Origin: Chrysochromulina parva
Taxonomy: Eukaryota; Haptophyta; Prymnesiales; Chrysochromulinaceae
DNA: 32,540 nucleotides
Assembly: GCA_002887195.1 (NCBI GenBank)
Contig: PJAB01000243.1
Coordinates: forward strand, 1 to 32,540
Direction: 5' to 3'
Below are positions 1-9,700 of this stretch, piece after piece. The stretch's first letter is position 1, and each line of letters begins with the position of its first letter. The notes below the pieces were generated by a model, which searched no databases, was not told the DNA's origin, and saw nothing but the letters and a program-made list of their open reading frames with translations. The position numbers were made by a program, and so were the translations under genes.

Positions 1-4
1 CACC

Positions 5-74
5 TGTCTTAACACCTGTTTTCCTGTCTCAACACTTGGTGTCTTAACACCTGTTTTAGTGTCTCAACACTTGA
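5..74. repeat. 35-bp tandem repeat, two copies
   Basis: Two adjacent 35-bp copies (5-39 and 40-74) differ at only a few positions. Each contains a TGTCTTAACACC block and a TGTCTCAACACTT block, so there is also a shorter sub-repeat. A weaker copy of the short block lies near 91-100. The array may extend beyond the left edge. No coding potential is seen. Confidence 0.8.
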
Positions 75-522
75 TACTTAACGCAAAAAAGTGTCTTAAT
101 GTTAAACCCGCTCCTCTGGCTCCAATTGGGTGCGTCGCATTTACGTATTCGGATGAAAGATTCTGATATTCACCATATTGGCTAAATCGTTATTCACGAG
201 CGCGGACGAGCGGAGGAGCACGAGGCGCGTAGGGCCTTACGGGGTTTGAATATGCCCGGCGGCGGCGTTGCGGGCCGTTTGCGCGACGATGCGCGCATAA
301 TTTTTCTTCGCACCGGGACGGACCTCTTACCGCGCGCATGCATCGACGCCCCGTGCACCGGCCACTCGATGTGGTCTTGCCCGTCAGACTCGCCGACCCG
401 TTCAGCGTTCTATCCCAGGCGTCAGTCCGAGTCGTTACCGATCGCGCATCATCTCCTGATCATCTCGCCGCCACGAACCGCATCGTTGCCCATCGCTCTC
501 TTCTCTCTCCCCGACGCTCTCC
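75..522. other. Non-coding flank
   Basis: This stretch runs from the repeat to the stop codon of the aminotransferase gene. The first ~180 bases are AT-richer than the rest. Open frames in 246-522 have no recognisable composition or motifs and overlap each other. It probably holds the 3' untranslated region and terminator of the minus-strand gene. I see no RNA gene. Confidence 0.5.
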
Positions 523-1698
523 TCACACATTGCGTGGCCGTTTAACGGCCGCGCCGTCGTCCTCGGCGAGCGCCTTCTGGACGATGCCCACGAACTTTTC
601 ATTCGACGAGCGCTGCCCGATCGTGATCCGTAGCTTGGTCCATAGGTCCGGCCGAGAGCCCCAGTAGCGCACGAGGACCCCCTCGGCCTTGAGACGCGCG
701 TAGAGGCGCGCGGCGAGCTCCTTGGAGCCCACCTCCGCGAGCAGGAAGTTGGCGCTCGTCTTGGGCCATGTCCACCCAAACTGCACCAGCTGCGCCTCGA
801 CCCAGTCACGCTCGCGAATCGTCTCTCGTACGAGCCAGTCAAAGTGCTTGCGATCGCGCAGCGCGGCCTCGCCCGCGACCTGCGTGAGCGCGTTGACGTT
901 GTACGAGTCCTTCACCTTGTTCATGTGCTCGATGAGCTCCTCGCTCGCGAACATGAGCCCGAGCCGGCCGCCTGCCATCGAGTACGACTTCGAAAACGTG
1001 CGCAGCACGATCACATTGTCGCGCGATGCGAGCCGCGGTATCCAGGACATTGCGAGGCCGGCCGGCTGGCCCGCGGCGTCGCACGCATAGTCAATGTACG
1101 CCTCGTCCACCACGAGCACGCCCTCCAGCTGCGACGCGAGCAGGTCGAGCTGCTCAAGCGGCACGAGCGTCGCGGACGGGTTGTTGGGTGTCGCGATGAA
1201 GATCACCTTCGCGCCGGTGTCCAGGAGCGCGCTGATGGGCAGATGATGCCCACTGACGCCGCCGCCGCTGGACGTGATGCCCTTGGCGGCGAGCAGCGGG
1301 TCCTCCTCCTCCAGCCAGTCGCAGTGCATGATCTCGACGCCCTGGATGGTCGCCAGCGTGTCGTAGAGCGAGTACGTTGGCCACGGGCAGGCGCACTTGT
1401 CGCCGGGCTCGAGGAAGGAGCGCATGATGACGGTGAGGCAATCATCCGAACCGTTGCCCACGAGCACCTGGTCGGCCGTCACCTGGAAGACATCGGCAGC
1501 GGCAGCGCGCACGCGGTCTGCCATCGGGCTCGGGTAGAGCCGCAGCTGGTCGGGTGTGACGCCCGCGACGGCCTTGAGCACCTCGGGCGACGGCCCCCAC
1601 GCGCACTCGTTCGTGTTGAGCTTGATCGCGTCCTTGATCTGCTCGCCGGGTGCGTACGCCTTCATCGAGATCACCGCGGGTCGGAGGAATCGACTCAT
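523..1698 (-). CDS. hisC: Histidinol-phosphate aminotransferase (HisC type)
   Basis: A 391-residue, single-exon class I/II PLP-dependent aminotransferase. By family it converts imidazole acetol phosphate plus glutamate to histidinol phosphate in histidine biosynthesis. Visible motifs are LNTNECAWGPSP near residue 27, GNGSDD (81-86), ATPNNPS around N172-N173, VVDEAY with D198 and Y201, and TFSKSYSMAGGRLG with the predicted Schiff-base lysine K237. The substrate-carboxylate arginine R357 lies in LRITIG. Length is slightly above the usual 350-380. The ATG at 1698 starts directly on a conserved HisC N-terminus, so no plastid transit peptide is visible, although the plant enzyme is plastidial. A targeting exon could lie upstream. 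The gene is divergent from the kinase gene with about 110 bp between starts. Aromatic aminotransferase activity is a less likely alternative. Confidence 0.93.
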   Translation of the reverse strand: MSRFLRPAVISMKAYAPGEQIKDAIKLNTNECAWGPSPEVLKAVAGVTPDQLRLYPSPMADRVRAAAADVFQVTADQVLVGNGSDDCLTVIMRSFLEPGDKCACPWPTYSLYDTLATIQGVEIMHCDWLEEEDPLLAAKGITSSGGGVSGHHLPISALLDTGAKVIFIATPNNPSATLVPLEQLDLLASQLEGVLVVDEAYIDYACDAAGQPAGLAMSWIPRLASRDNVIVLRTFSKSYSMAGGRLGLMFASEELIEHMNKVKDSYNVNALTQVAGEAALRDRKHFDWLVRETIRERDWVEAQLVQFGWTWPKTSANFLLAEVGSKELAARLYARLKAEGVLVRYWGSRPDLWTKLRITIGQRSSNEKFVGIVQKALAEDDGAAVKRPRNV

Positions 1699-1810
1699 CT
1701 TGGCGCTGAGCCGCGGAGACGTGGAGTGAGTGAGATGAGAAGTGCTCGAGGTTTGCCTTCAAGTTCTCGGCGAACCCCAGTCTGTTGGCCCAACAACGCG
1801 AAAAATTGAC
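1699..1810. promoter_or_regulatory. Divergent intergenic region
   Basis: This 112-bp gap separates the minus-strand aminotransferase start from the plus-strand kinase ATG and must hold both 5' untranslated regions and promoters. No TATA box or other clear core element is visible. The role follows from position only. Confidence 0.45.
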
Positions 1811-3514
1811 ATGGCGGAGTCAGTTCGACGGTTGGACTTGACTGTGATCCCGCCGCCGGCGAGCGCGTCGCTGCTGCCGGCGCAGCAGCAGCGTGGCGGC
1901 GCCTCCTCGGTCGCCGCCTCGCCGACGACGCCGCGGCCCGCCTCGGCGACATCCACAAACCACATCTTGAGACTTCGTGCTGCTCGGGAGCAGGCGCTGA
2001 TCAAGGCGGGCGGGCTGGCTGCGGCGCGCGCCTTCGCCGAGAAGGCGCGGCGCGACGTGATTGCGCAGGTTGACCAGCACGCGCGAGAGGTGCAGGCGCG
2101 CCGCAACGCGCAGATTGCCAAGGTGTATGGAAAGCTGGCGACCTCGGCGGTTTCGCCGATTAAGTCGCAGGAGCGATCCAAGCGCTTAAGCAGCGGCGCC
2201 GCCAGCCCTGGGTCGGGGCTCGAGGTCACGCGCACGCTGCTCGGCGAGGGCGCCACCTCGCGCGTCTACCTCGGCCGCTTTGGTCCGCGGCGCAGCGAGG
2301 TGGCGGCCAAGGTTGTGCGCAAGGAGGGCATGACCGCCGAGCAGCTCAGCTGGATCCGTGACGAGATCGCCATTCACAAGCAGCTGCGCCATCCCCACGT
2401 GGTGACAATGCACGGCGCAAATGAGGCACCAACCACCATCACCATCGTCCTCGCCCTTTGCCGCGGCGGCTCACTCTGTGACACGATGGGCGCCGCGCTC
2501 GAGGGCCAGACGCCTATTGACGAAACCAAGGTGCATCGTACCTTCACGCAGCTGTGCGGCGCGCTGCACTACTGCCACAGGCATGGCGTGGTGCACCGCG
2601 ACATCAAGCTGGACAACCTCTGTTGGGCCGACGAGCGCGAAGAGCGCCTCAAGCTCATTGACTTTGGTTACGCGGCCAAGAGCAACCTCGCGGTCAACTT
2701 CGCAGGCTCGCCTCACTATGTGGCTCCTGAGGTGCATGCCGCGTTGGGCGACGACGCGCCCGAGTTCGTGTGCACGCAGGCCGACGTGTTCTCGTGCGGC
2801 GTGTGCCTGTTCGCCATGCTCGCCACCCAGCTCCCTTTTGGTGGAGGGGAAGACACCGAGGAGGAGAAGGCGGCGCTCAGTGCTAAGGTGCGAGCGGGCG
2901 TGTGGGACGATCCGCCTGCTTGGTCCGCTCCGTCGCGCTGCCCGGGCGCCCTCGACCTGGTCGTGCGCATGCTCCGCGTCGACCCGAATGCACGTGCCAC
3001 CCTCGATGACGTGTGCGAGCATGCGTGGGTCGGAGGAGCCGAAGCGGTACCTTGGAGGGGGTACGCGGAGCTGCTAGCGCTCGAGAGAGAGGCGGCCGCC
3101 GCGGCCAAGGCGCAACTCGTGCCCGCAAGCCCGCTCGCAAACTCGCCGCTGGCCAACGCGGCGGGGCGGCCGAGCAAGCCGGTGGCGGTGCTCGCGGGCG
3201 GCAGCGGCGTCGACCGCGGGCGTGCTGCTGCTGCTGCTGCTACAGCTGCCGCTGCTGCCGCTGCCGCTGCTGCTGCCTTCGTCAAAGCTCATCCCGAGAT
3301 TCCGACGAAGCAGCCTACCCTGATGGCACCGCCCATGCCGCCGCCGCTCAAGGAGCGTACGCCCGACGACGACGACGACGACGACGCGCACGACGACGCG
3401 AACGCTCACGACGACGCGAACGCTTCGCCTGCACATGAGGGGAGGGAGGCGGCGGAGGAGAGTGACAGCGCAGACCCACGTGCTGCCGAGGAGGCGGAGG
3501 AGGCGGAGGAGTGA
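1811..3514 (+). CDS. Serine/threonine protein kinase, CAMK/AMPK-like
   Basis: A 567-residue kinase starting at the first in-frame ATG (GAC before it, G after). The frame is open back to 1742 but has no earlier ATG. Residues 1-140 are Ala/Arg-rich with a likely helix. The kinase domain spans about 140-408: glycine loop GEGATSRVYLG (145-155), lysine K167, catalytic HRDIKLDN (262-269), DFG with D284, and a GSPHYVAPE activation-segment end (APE 305-307). All catalytic residues are present. The CxxG-like 'FSCGVCLFAML' helix and 'LRVDPNARATLDDVCEHAWV' are typical of CAMK/SNF1-type kinases. The C-terminal tail has a poly-Ala run encoded by GCT-rich triplets (about 3222-3276), a proline patch, a run of Asp codons (3364-3387) and a Glu-rich end. 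Substrate unknown. Confidence 0.93.
   Translation: MAESVRRLDLTVIPPPASASLLPAQQQRGGASSVAASPTTPRPASATSTNHILRLRAAREQALIKAGGLAAARAFAEKARRDVIAQVDQHAREVQARRNAQIAKVYGKLATSAVSPIKSQERSKRLSSGAASPGSGLEVTRTLLGEGATSRVYLGRFGPRRSEVAAKVVRKEGMTAEQLSWIRDEIAIHKQLRHPHVVTMHGANEAPTTITIVLALCRGGSLCDTMGAALEGQTPIDETKVHRTFTQLCGALHYCHRHGVVHRDIKLDNLCWADEREERLKLIDFGYAAKSNLAVNFAGSPHYVAPEVHAALGDDAPEFVCTQADVFSCGVCLFAMLATQLPFGGGEDTEEEKAALSAKVRAGVWDDPPAWSAPSRCPGALDLVVRMLRVDPNARATLDDVCEHAWVGGAEAVPWRGYAELLALEREAAAAAKAQLVPASPLANSPLANAAGRPSKPVAVLAGGSGVDRGRAAAAAATAAAAAAAAAAAFVKAHPEIPTKQPTLMAPPMPPPLKERTPDDDDDDDAHDDANAHDDANASPAHEGREAAEESDSADPRAAEEAEEAEE
3222..3400 (+). repeat. Trinucleotide tracts coding poly-Ala and poly-Asp
   Basis: Two low-complexity tracts lie in the kinase tail. 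The first is a GCT/GCC alanine run at about 3222-3276. The second is a GAC run encoding consecutive aspartates at about 3364-3387, with Asp-rich echoes after it. They are in frame with the kinase and look like triplet slippage products in a disordered tail. Confidence 0.75.
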
Positions 3515-3802
3515 CGTGCGACGCGCGCGTCGATGTGCATACAGCGTATGTGGCCGTGATGCGTCGTGAGAGAGCTCTCGATGAGAGGCCGGACGGAGCG
3601 CGCCACAGACCACCCGTGAGGACCGCTGTGCATATAGTGCTGCAACGGTGCGCGTGCGCGCTCGGACATCCTGTGTGTCACGTGTAGCCTGCGGGCATCG
3701 AAGATGATGTTTACGAGACCGAGGATTTTATCTGCGAAACGCACGAATTCGCGGCTGCCGTGGTTGCATGCGCCATGAGCTCGTTATAGCCTTATACGTT
3801 CG

Positions 3803-4918
3803 TTAATGAGCTAACTCTCGGGCTGCGATGCACGCACGCTGAAGCGGCTGCGGCATCGAGTTGAAGGCGTTGCCAAACGCCGCGTGGCCTCGAGGGCACC
3901 TCATCCCGCTCTGATGGCGATTGCAGTCCATCCCGATGACGGGGCACTCAAACGGTTTCACACCCATCAAGTGCACAAATGGCCAACGCAGTGCCTTGGC
4001 AGGCGGCAGCCTGCTTTCTCGACAGAAGTCGCTATTGAAAGGCGTCGCAGCGCGAAGTGCGCTGCTCTGATTGGCCTGCAAGCCATGCTGTGGCCGTGTG
4101 AACGGCTCGAGGGTCGACAGCTCGATAGTCTGCCCATGGAAGAAGGTGTTGAGCACCGACTGATCGCCCAGGTAATAGCGCGCATCCACCGTGCGCCAAT
4201 GTAAGGGCTGCGTCGCGCTGCGCAGCAAGCGGGCGAGCGTGCAGAGCCCCGGCTTGAGCAGCATCGCGCCGGAATTGAATCGTGGCCACGCGTTCTCCAT
4301 GAACGCAGCGACTTGCACGCGCTCGTCATCGAATGCAGCATGGCGACGCTGCAGCATCTCGTCTGTGCTTGGTAACAAGGGCAGCATGTCCGTGTCGAGC
4401 GCAAAGACGACGGCTTGCTCCAGCGCCCAGAAGTTAAACTTGGACCAAAGAGTCGCACGATCCTCTGCACCTTTTGGATCGCGCACTCGCGGCAGCCAGC
4501 GCACGATCCAGCCCGCTGCACGAAGGGTCGACTCGACCATGGGAGGCATGGGTGGCACGAGGACAGCGATGCGCGGCAGCCTCGTGTTTAAAGCGTGGCC
4601 GAGCACCAGCGCGCCGCAGATTTGCGATGGTGCTCCGAACAACATCGTGGCAAATGCAGATCCACGGCGGGGTTCCCTCGTCTTGCGCTCACAGGCGCAA
4701 GCCTGCTCCGCCGCTGTGACGAGGACTGAGTGCGTTGTTGCGACTTGCGTTACATTCTTCCACGGCAAGGCGCAATCGACCATTTTACCGGGATGGTCGC
4801 GCTGCATCGCAAAATCGCGCTGCGGCCTCTTCTGAGGTGTTTGGCACCGGGTCGTTCGTGGCGACTGGGTTCGGTAGTGGAGATTCGTCTGTGAACGTTC
4901 ACACGAAACGCGCGACAT
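3803..4918 (-). CDS. GT8-family (glycogenin/galactinol synthase-like) glycosyltransferase
   Basis: A 371-residue reading frame with the GT8 motif order. It has SAFATMLFG near residue 87, the LWSKFNFWAL lead-in, and the metal-binding DxD as D175-T-D177 in VVFALDTDM. These are followed by FNSGAMLLKP (214-223), GDQSVLN (251-257) and the C-terminal HLMGVKPF motif (H316, K321), equivalent to the HxxGxxKPW of glycogenin. This supports a retaining, metal-dependent transferase using a nucleotide sugar. Acceptor and donor are unknown. The first 45 residues are poorly conserved-looking. Starts at Met38 (4807) or Met46 (4783) are equally plausible, and the 4891-4902 palindrome would then be 5' flanking. 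No signal peptide or membrane segment is clear. It is convergent with the kinase gene. Confidence 0.8.
   Translation of the reverse strand: MSRVSCERSQTNLHYRTQSPRTTRCQTPQKRPQRDFAMQRDHPGKMVDCALPWKNVTQVATTHSVLVTAAEQACACERKTREPRRGSAFATMLFGAPSQICGALVLGHALNTRLPRIAVLVPPMPPMVESTLRAAGWIVRWLPRVRDPKGAEDRATLWSKFNFWALEQAVVFALDTDMLPLLPSTDEMLQRRHAAFDDERVQVAAFMENAWPRFNSGAMLLKPGLCTLARLLRSATQPLHWRTVDARYYLGDQSVLNTFFHGQTIELSTLEPFTRPQHGLQANQSSALRAATPFNSDFCRESRLPPAKALRWPFVHLMGVKPFECPVIGMDCNRHQSGMRCPRGHAAFGNAFNSMPQPLQRACIAARELAH
4891..4902. promoter_or_regulatory. GTGAAC/GTTCAC perfect palindrome
   Basis: A 12-bp perfect palindrome made of GTGAAC joined to GTTCAC. It lies 16 bp inside the longest glycosyltransferase frame, or about 85-110 bp upstream if translation starts at Met38 or Met46. 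The same half-sites recur as paired inverted repeats before the gene at 30909. A regulatory role is inference only. Confidence 0.25.
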
Positions 4919-5128
4919 CCGGTACTATCATCCGTGTGTCTGTCCCGCGGCTCCCCCCGGTGTAAATTAACCAGTGAGAACTGGTATATTGGTATATTGG
5001 AATCAACAAATGTCATTCTAGTAAAAGTAATCAACCCCGAACCCGGCTCCCGGGTATGTGTGTGCGCGAATCGCCCATGGGCAGTAATTTCGTGTCGTCA
5101 CGCGCGCCACCGGCTAAGCTCCGAGTAC

Positions 5129-6463
5129 CTAGAGCTGTGGGCTCGCCGACGGGCACACAAACGGATCGAGGTCGCCTCGAACCACTCGATCCAGGTCCAG
5201 CTGAACGAGCGGCACCACACGGCCCGTGGCGTTGAAAAAGGAACTTGCCGCCCGACGCGCCGAAGGACACAGCAATCGCACAAGCCCTCGACGGGAGGCA
5301 TCGGCGCCGGTGGCGGGCAACATGGCGCAGTCCCTCGCGACCGTCTCTCTTAACAGTGCATCGTAGCCGCGGCGCACAGTCTCATCTTTGGCTGAGCTAC
5401 AGCAGGTCCCGTCATGTTGACTGGCGTTGTGCTCGATGGTTGAGACAACTTGTACAAAGGCCGTGAGAGGAAGCTCCTCGGCACTTGCGCGCGTGAATTT
5501 CAACGCATCCCAGCTGCCCATCACGACTTCGTTGTAGCCAAAGCAGCACCCGTGTCGTGGTGCCTGTCCGCCACCGCCTCCTCGAGTTGGCTCGCATTCA
5601 AGGGCGCTATAGTTCAATTCGTGCCGAATCGCAGCGAATTCGTCAAAGTCGGCCGGTGCAAAGGGGCACGCGCGCAAGCTCTCGGGATTGAGAGGCTCCC
5701 CGGCAGCAAAGTAAAGGTTCCGGAGAGAGGACGCGTTGTGCTCTTGCATGGCTTCCGCGCGCGCTGTCGCGTTGTGGCATGGCCACGCGGGCTTGACGTC
5801 GGCTATGGTGCGACATTCCGCCTCCGTCCTGGCAGCGTCCAGGAGGCGGTCCTCCTCCGTGGGAGCGCGCCATCGACGCCGTTGCGCGTCCTTGGAGCGC
5901 CGTCGGATCGTCTTACCGTCGAGCACGAAAAAGCAGCGCGGAAGCAACCTTGGATCCGATGGTCGATCAAAGGTGCTGATGGTGCCTGCGTGACCGCACA
6001 CGCACACGCTCAGCGCGAGGAGCACACTATGGCAACTTTCAGCCTACGGCGCGTACAACCTACCGCCTGCAGGCCAAGAGTAAAACAGTGGCCGAGCATT
6101 GGTGGCCATGACATCGGCCCGCAAGAAGGAAGCAGCGCCGTGCGATGACTGCCAGCAGCTCAGATGCCCACAATTATTTGCTCTCTCTGCATTGAGCCAG
6201 TACTGATCGTAAGTATATAACTGCAAAAAAAGGCCAGTGCAATACACACCAGAGCAGCGATTTAGCGATGGTGAAATACTACTCCGCGGATCGCGGTAGA
6301 GCGAGTTAAGCCGCCTGATCGTCGAGGTCGCATCGATGTTGCCGAGTGCGGGCTGCAAGCACGAAGCCTGGTTCGATACTTCCTCCACGTGGGCCTTTTG
6401 GTCACTCAGCTTCGAGACACCCATCCTGACCGCCGAGGAGGTCGACCGCTGAGCAGTGCGCAT
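5129..6463 (-). CDS. Cys-rich, probably secretory-pathway protein of unknown function (two exons)
   Basis: I do not recognise the family. Modelled exons are 6463-6064 and 5985-5129, giving 418 residues. The frame downstream of 6025 has no early ATG. A phase-1 GT-AG intron at 5986-6063 (donor GTAGGT, acceptor CACGCAG) removes an in-frame TAG and joins it to an open upstream frame with ATG at 6463; the joined junction reads SWPAGGTIST. The product is rich in cysteines and has several N-glycosylation sequons (NAT, NAS, NYS). Segments such as YTYDQYWLNAERANNC and GCCFGYNEVVMGSWD suggest a globular lumenal or secreted domain. No signal peptide lies at the modelled start, so a further 5' exon may exist. 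The 3' exon is well supported by composition; the 5' exon is less certain. Confidence 0.5.
5986..6063 (-). other. Intron (78 bp, phase 1) in the Cys-rich gene
   Basis: GT donor at 6063-6062 and AG acceptor at 5987-5986 on the minus strand. Its length is a multiple of three, but it carries an in-frame TAG, so splicing is needed for a continuous protein. Inferred from frame continuity alone. Confidence 0.5.
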
Positions 6464-6760
6464 GCGCCGCGTCACCGCCAGCTGCGTTGGCTCGCGACAA
6501 AGACATGCCGTGCAAGGGTTTGGGTCAAAGTTTCCTTTTTCAGCAAGTTAGTTAAAATGTGTGGAACGAATTGCAGGCTTACCTAACCTTCTATACGCAT
6601 TGACAGTCGGCCTTTATGGCTACGCTACGCGCCTACTAGCCATGTGTGCAACTCAGGCTGGGGGCTAGCGCACGGACCCGCCCCCCACCCCAGCCGGCAG
6701 CATGGTGCATGCAGCCAGGCGGGGCCGGGAGACACGACAGGCTCCGCTACAGCTGTGTAG
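6464..6760. other. Intergenic, no feature seen
   Basis: This region lies between the start of the Cys-rich gene and the 3' end of the large receptor-like gene. It is mixed in composition, without a supportable open frame, RNA gene or repeat. A C-rich stretch lies near 6678-6695. Confidence 0.5.
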
Positions 6761-9700
6761 CTACATGGCTATGTACGGCGTACTAGTGTGGGTAGCAGTC
6801 ATGTGCATGTCGTCCGCGTCCGCATGATTCAGAAGCAGTGCGCATCCTTTTGTAGGCTTGCTCCACTTCGCATAGGCCCAACCACCCATCAGGGCAGCCC
6901 CAACTCCCAATGCCACGCCACCGGCAACGGCAAGGATGACGAGTTGCTGGAGATCTTCGTTGGCAGAATAGGGAGCGGAGCCGCCGGGGAGCTTGATCGC
7001 TGCCACAAAGGGGGTCAGGTAGAGGTTGAGCGCTCCGCTCTCCGCATCCGTGCTGCCGACGATGTCGAAGCCGAGAGTGCTCCCATTGAGCTGAAGCACT
7101 CCGATGCGCGCAGCAGGCGGCGAGCTGGCGGCCTCCGGATAGCTCAGGGGCCCCGTGACGCCGTCAACGTCGGCCGCGCGCAGCTCGGCGACGAGGCTGC
7201 GGGCTGGTGAGTTGTCGCTGAAGCTCGCGGGCGAGCCCGCACGAGTAGCCGCGTCGTGCACGAGCTTCACGGCGTCGTAACTGTACGCTGCCCATGAGGA
7301 CGTGGGTGCGAAGCCATACGCGCGCTCAAAGTCGCGTTCAAAGTCGCGCATCGAAGCGGACGCGCGTACGGGGCTCCCGAGGTACGTAACGTAGCCCGTG
7401 GCTGTGCGAGCCACATGTCGTCCCCATGGTGAGTGCCAGCCGCCCACCGGATGCACCTCCTCTGTTGCGAGCCACGTGTACTCCGCCGCGCCGTCTTGGG
7501 CGCCGTCTCCCCGCCCGTGCGCGTGGTCTCCGTCTCCGTCTTCCACCTCGTGATGGCCATGCGAACGGCCTTGCTGTTGGTGCCAGTGTCCGTGGTCGTG
7601 GTCCTCGCGGAGAGGATGGTCATGGCGGCCACGACCACGAAGGACGTCGTCGCCGCCGTCGCTGCCAGAGCGGCCCATGCCAAGCGCGGCGGCCGCGGCG
7701 AAGACGCATTCAGTGGAAGGGCCGGTGGCAGAGACGATGATGGTGCGTGCGCCGCTCGCGCGCACTGCCTCGACGACCCGCGCGACGACGGCCACATTCG
7801 AGGCGTTTGCAGCGCAGCCGTCGCCAATGAGCGCTCCCGTCGACGGGTCCGTGCTCGCAAACGTTTGGATGGTGAGGACTGGGATGTGATGGGCTCTCGC
7901 GCTCGCTTCGATCACTCGCATGCCCGACAGACCGAAGGAATCCTCGCTCGCGAGGATGGCTATGGGAGGCATCCGGGATGCCTCTGGAGCGTGTGCCATG
8001 CGCGGCGGCGATGCGAGTGCCGCACGCTGCCTCACAACGTCCACGAGCAGCGCGGCCGCGCGGGAATCGGAGTAGATCGTTCGGAACACGTTGGGTGCCA
8101 CGTCGAGCTCCGCGGAGGTGGCGCCCGCCGACACGAGCGCCACGCCATGAGGGGCGAGGAACGCCGCCGCCTCGACAGCCACCCGCGACCAGTCGGCGCC
8201 CAGCACGGCGTCGACGCCCTCGCGCACCATCGCTGCAAGGCTCACGTTCAAACCGGCGGTGCTCCCGTTGGTCTCCACGAGGCTCACGAGCTCGAGGCGA
8301 AGTGGCGCCGTATCGGGCGTTGGCGCCGCCGTGGCGGGCGTGCTGCTACTCGCAGCTGAGGGGAGGCACTGGGCGGCGACGCGCGTCGCCTCGTTGAGCT
8401 GCTTGACGGCCAACTCGACCGCGAGCCGGCCGTCGCGTCCCCAGTTGGCGAGCGTGCCATCAGGGTAGTACGAGCTCGCGAGATACCCCAATCGGAGCGT
8501 CCTGGGCTGTAACGGCTGTAACGGCTGTAACGGCTGTAACGGCTGTAACGGCTGTAACGGCTGTAACGGCTGTAACGGCTGTAACGGCTGCTTGGTTTGA
8601 ATTTGATTGGCCCTCGGTACGTATGAGCTCGCCTCGTCAAGGCCAGTTTGGTGCTCGGCGCCCATCTCGGCGCCCATCTCGGCGCCCATCGCAGTCGCAT
8701 TGGCCCTCAGGACGTATGAGCTCGCCTCCTCAAGGCCAGCAGCGCACGCGCCGTCGGCGTGATCCCACTCGCCCTCGAGCAGCAGCAGCTTGTAGCTCGC
8801 CGTCGCCGCCTCCGCGTCGCCTGCGAGCGCGAGTGCGCGGGCCTGCCCCAGACGACAAAGCGGCATGCGAGGGTGCATCGTTGGGGCGAGGCATTGCTCA
8901 AACGCAGCCGCGCCAGCTCTCGCGTGTGCGGCGCGCGCGCTTGGCTCGAGCTCGCGCGAGCTCGATAGCATGAGATTCGTCAAGCCCTCGAGCGCGGAAG
9001 ACGGCGCAAAGAAGAGCGTGACGCTCGATGGGATCTGCAAGTCCGCCGCGTCGGTCTCGAGAACCGTGGCGCGCGCGAGGAGCTCGAGGGCGGTGCTCGT
9101 GTTCCCGACGGCCAGGGCCATCAGGCTGCGCACCTGCAGCTCGAGGGCGGCCACTCCGCTCCCCTCGTGCGCCTGCCCAGCCGCCTCGTAGTGCAATCTC
9201 GCGCGGGAGATCACGTCGAGGCAGCGCGCGACACGCTCTGCCAGGCACCCATCCTCGGAGGAGCACACCCCTCGAATGTAACCGCCGCGCGCGAGCTGCC
9301 GGAGCGCCACGACGGCGCCCTCACGTGCGCCCACGACGGCGCCGTGTTGAGCGCGGCGCTCGCTCAGGAGCTCGTACAGGGAGGCGAGCGCGATCGCATT
9401 GTGCAGGGCGGCATCGGCCAGCGGAGAGTAGAAGGAGTGCGAGAACACGGTCGCGCCTTGCCATGAGAGGGGCAGAGGAGGCACGGAGGTGATCAGTCCA
9501 CGCCAGTCCACGGTGGACTGCGCGTCGGCGGCGCCGAGCCATTCGCTCATGAGGGACCAGAGGGCTTGGCGCGCCGTCATGGCGCTGTACCACTGCAGCT
9601 GTGTGGTCGCATTGTACCATGCTGCCCCGACAAAGTCCGCAAAGTCGTCTGGGCCGAGGGCCGAGGGCGAGGGCATCAATGACCAAGCGCGCCCTGCCCC

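Noticed and set aside
246..842. Several overlapping short open frames at the left edge
   Set aside because: They conflict with each other and with the 3' end of the aminotransferase gene and have no recognisable motifs.
844..1809. A 321-codon plus-strand open frame opposite the aminotransferase
   Set aside because: Arg/His/Val-rich antisense composition with no motifs, while the minus strand is a complete HisC protein.
6209..6217. Strong plus-strand donor-like GTAAGTATA
   Set aside because: No plus-strand exon with coding signal precedes it; it lies in the minus-strand Cys-rich gene.
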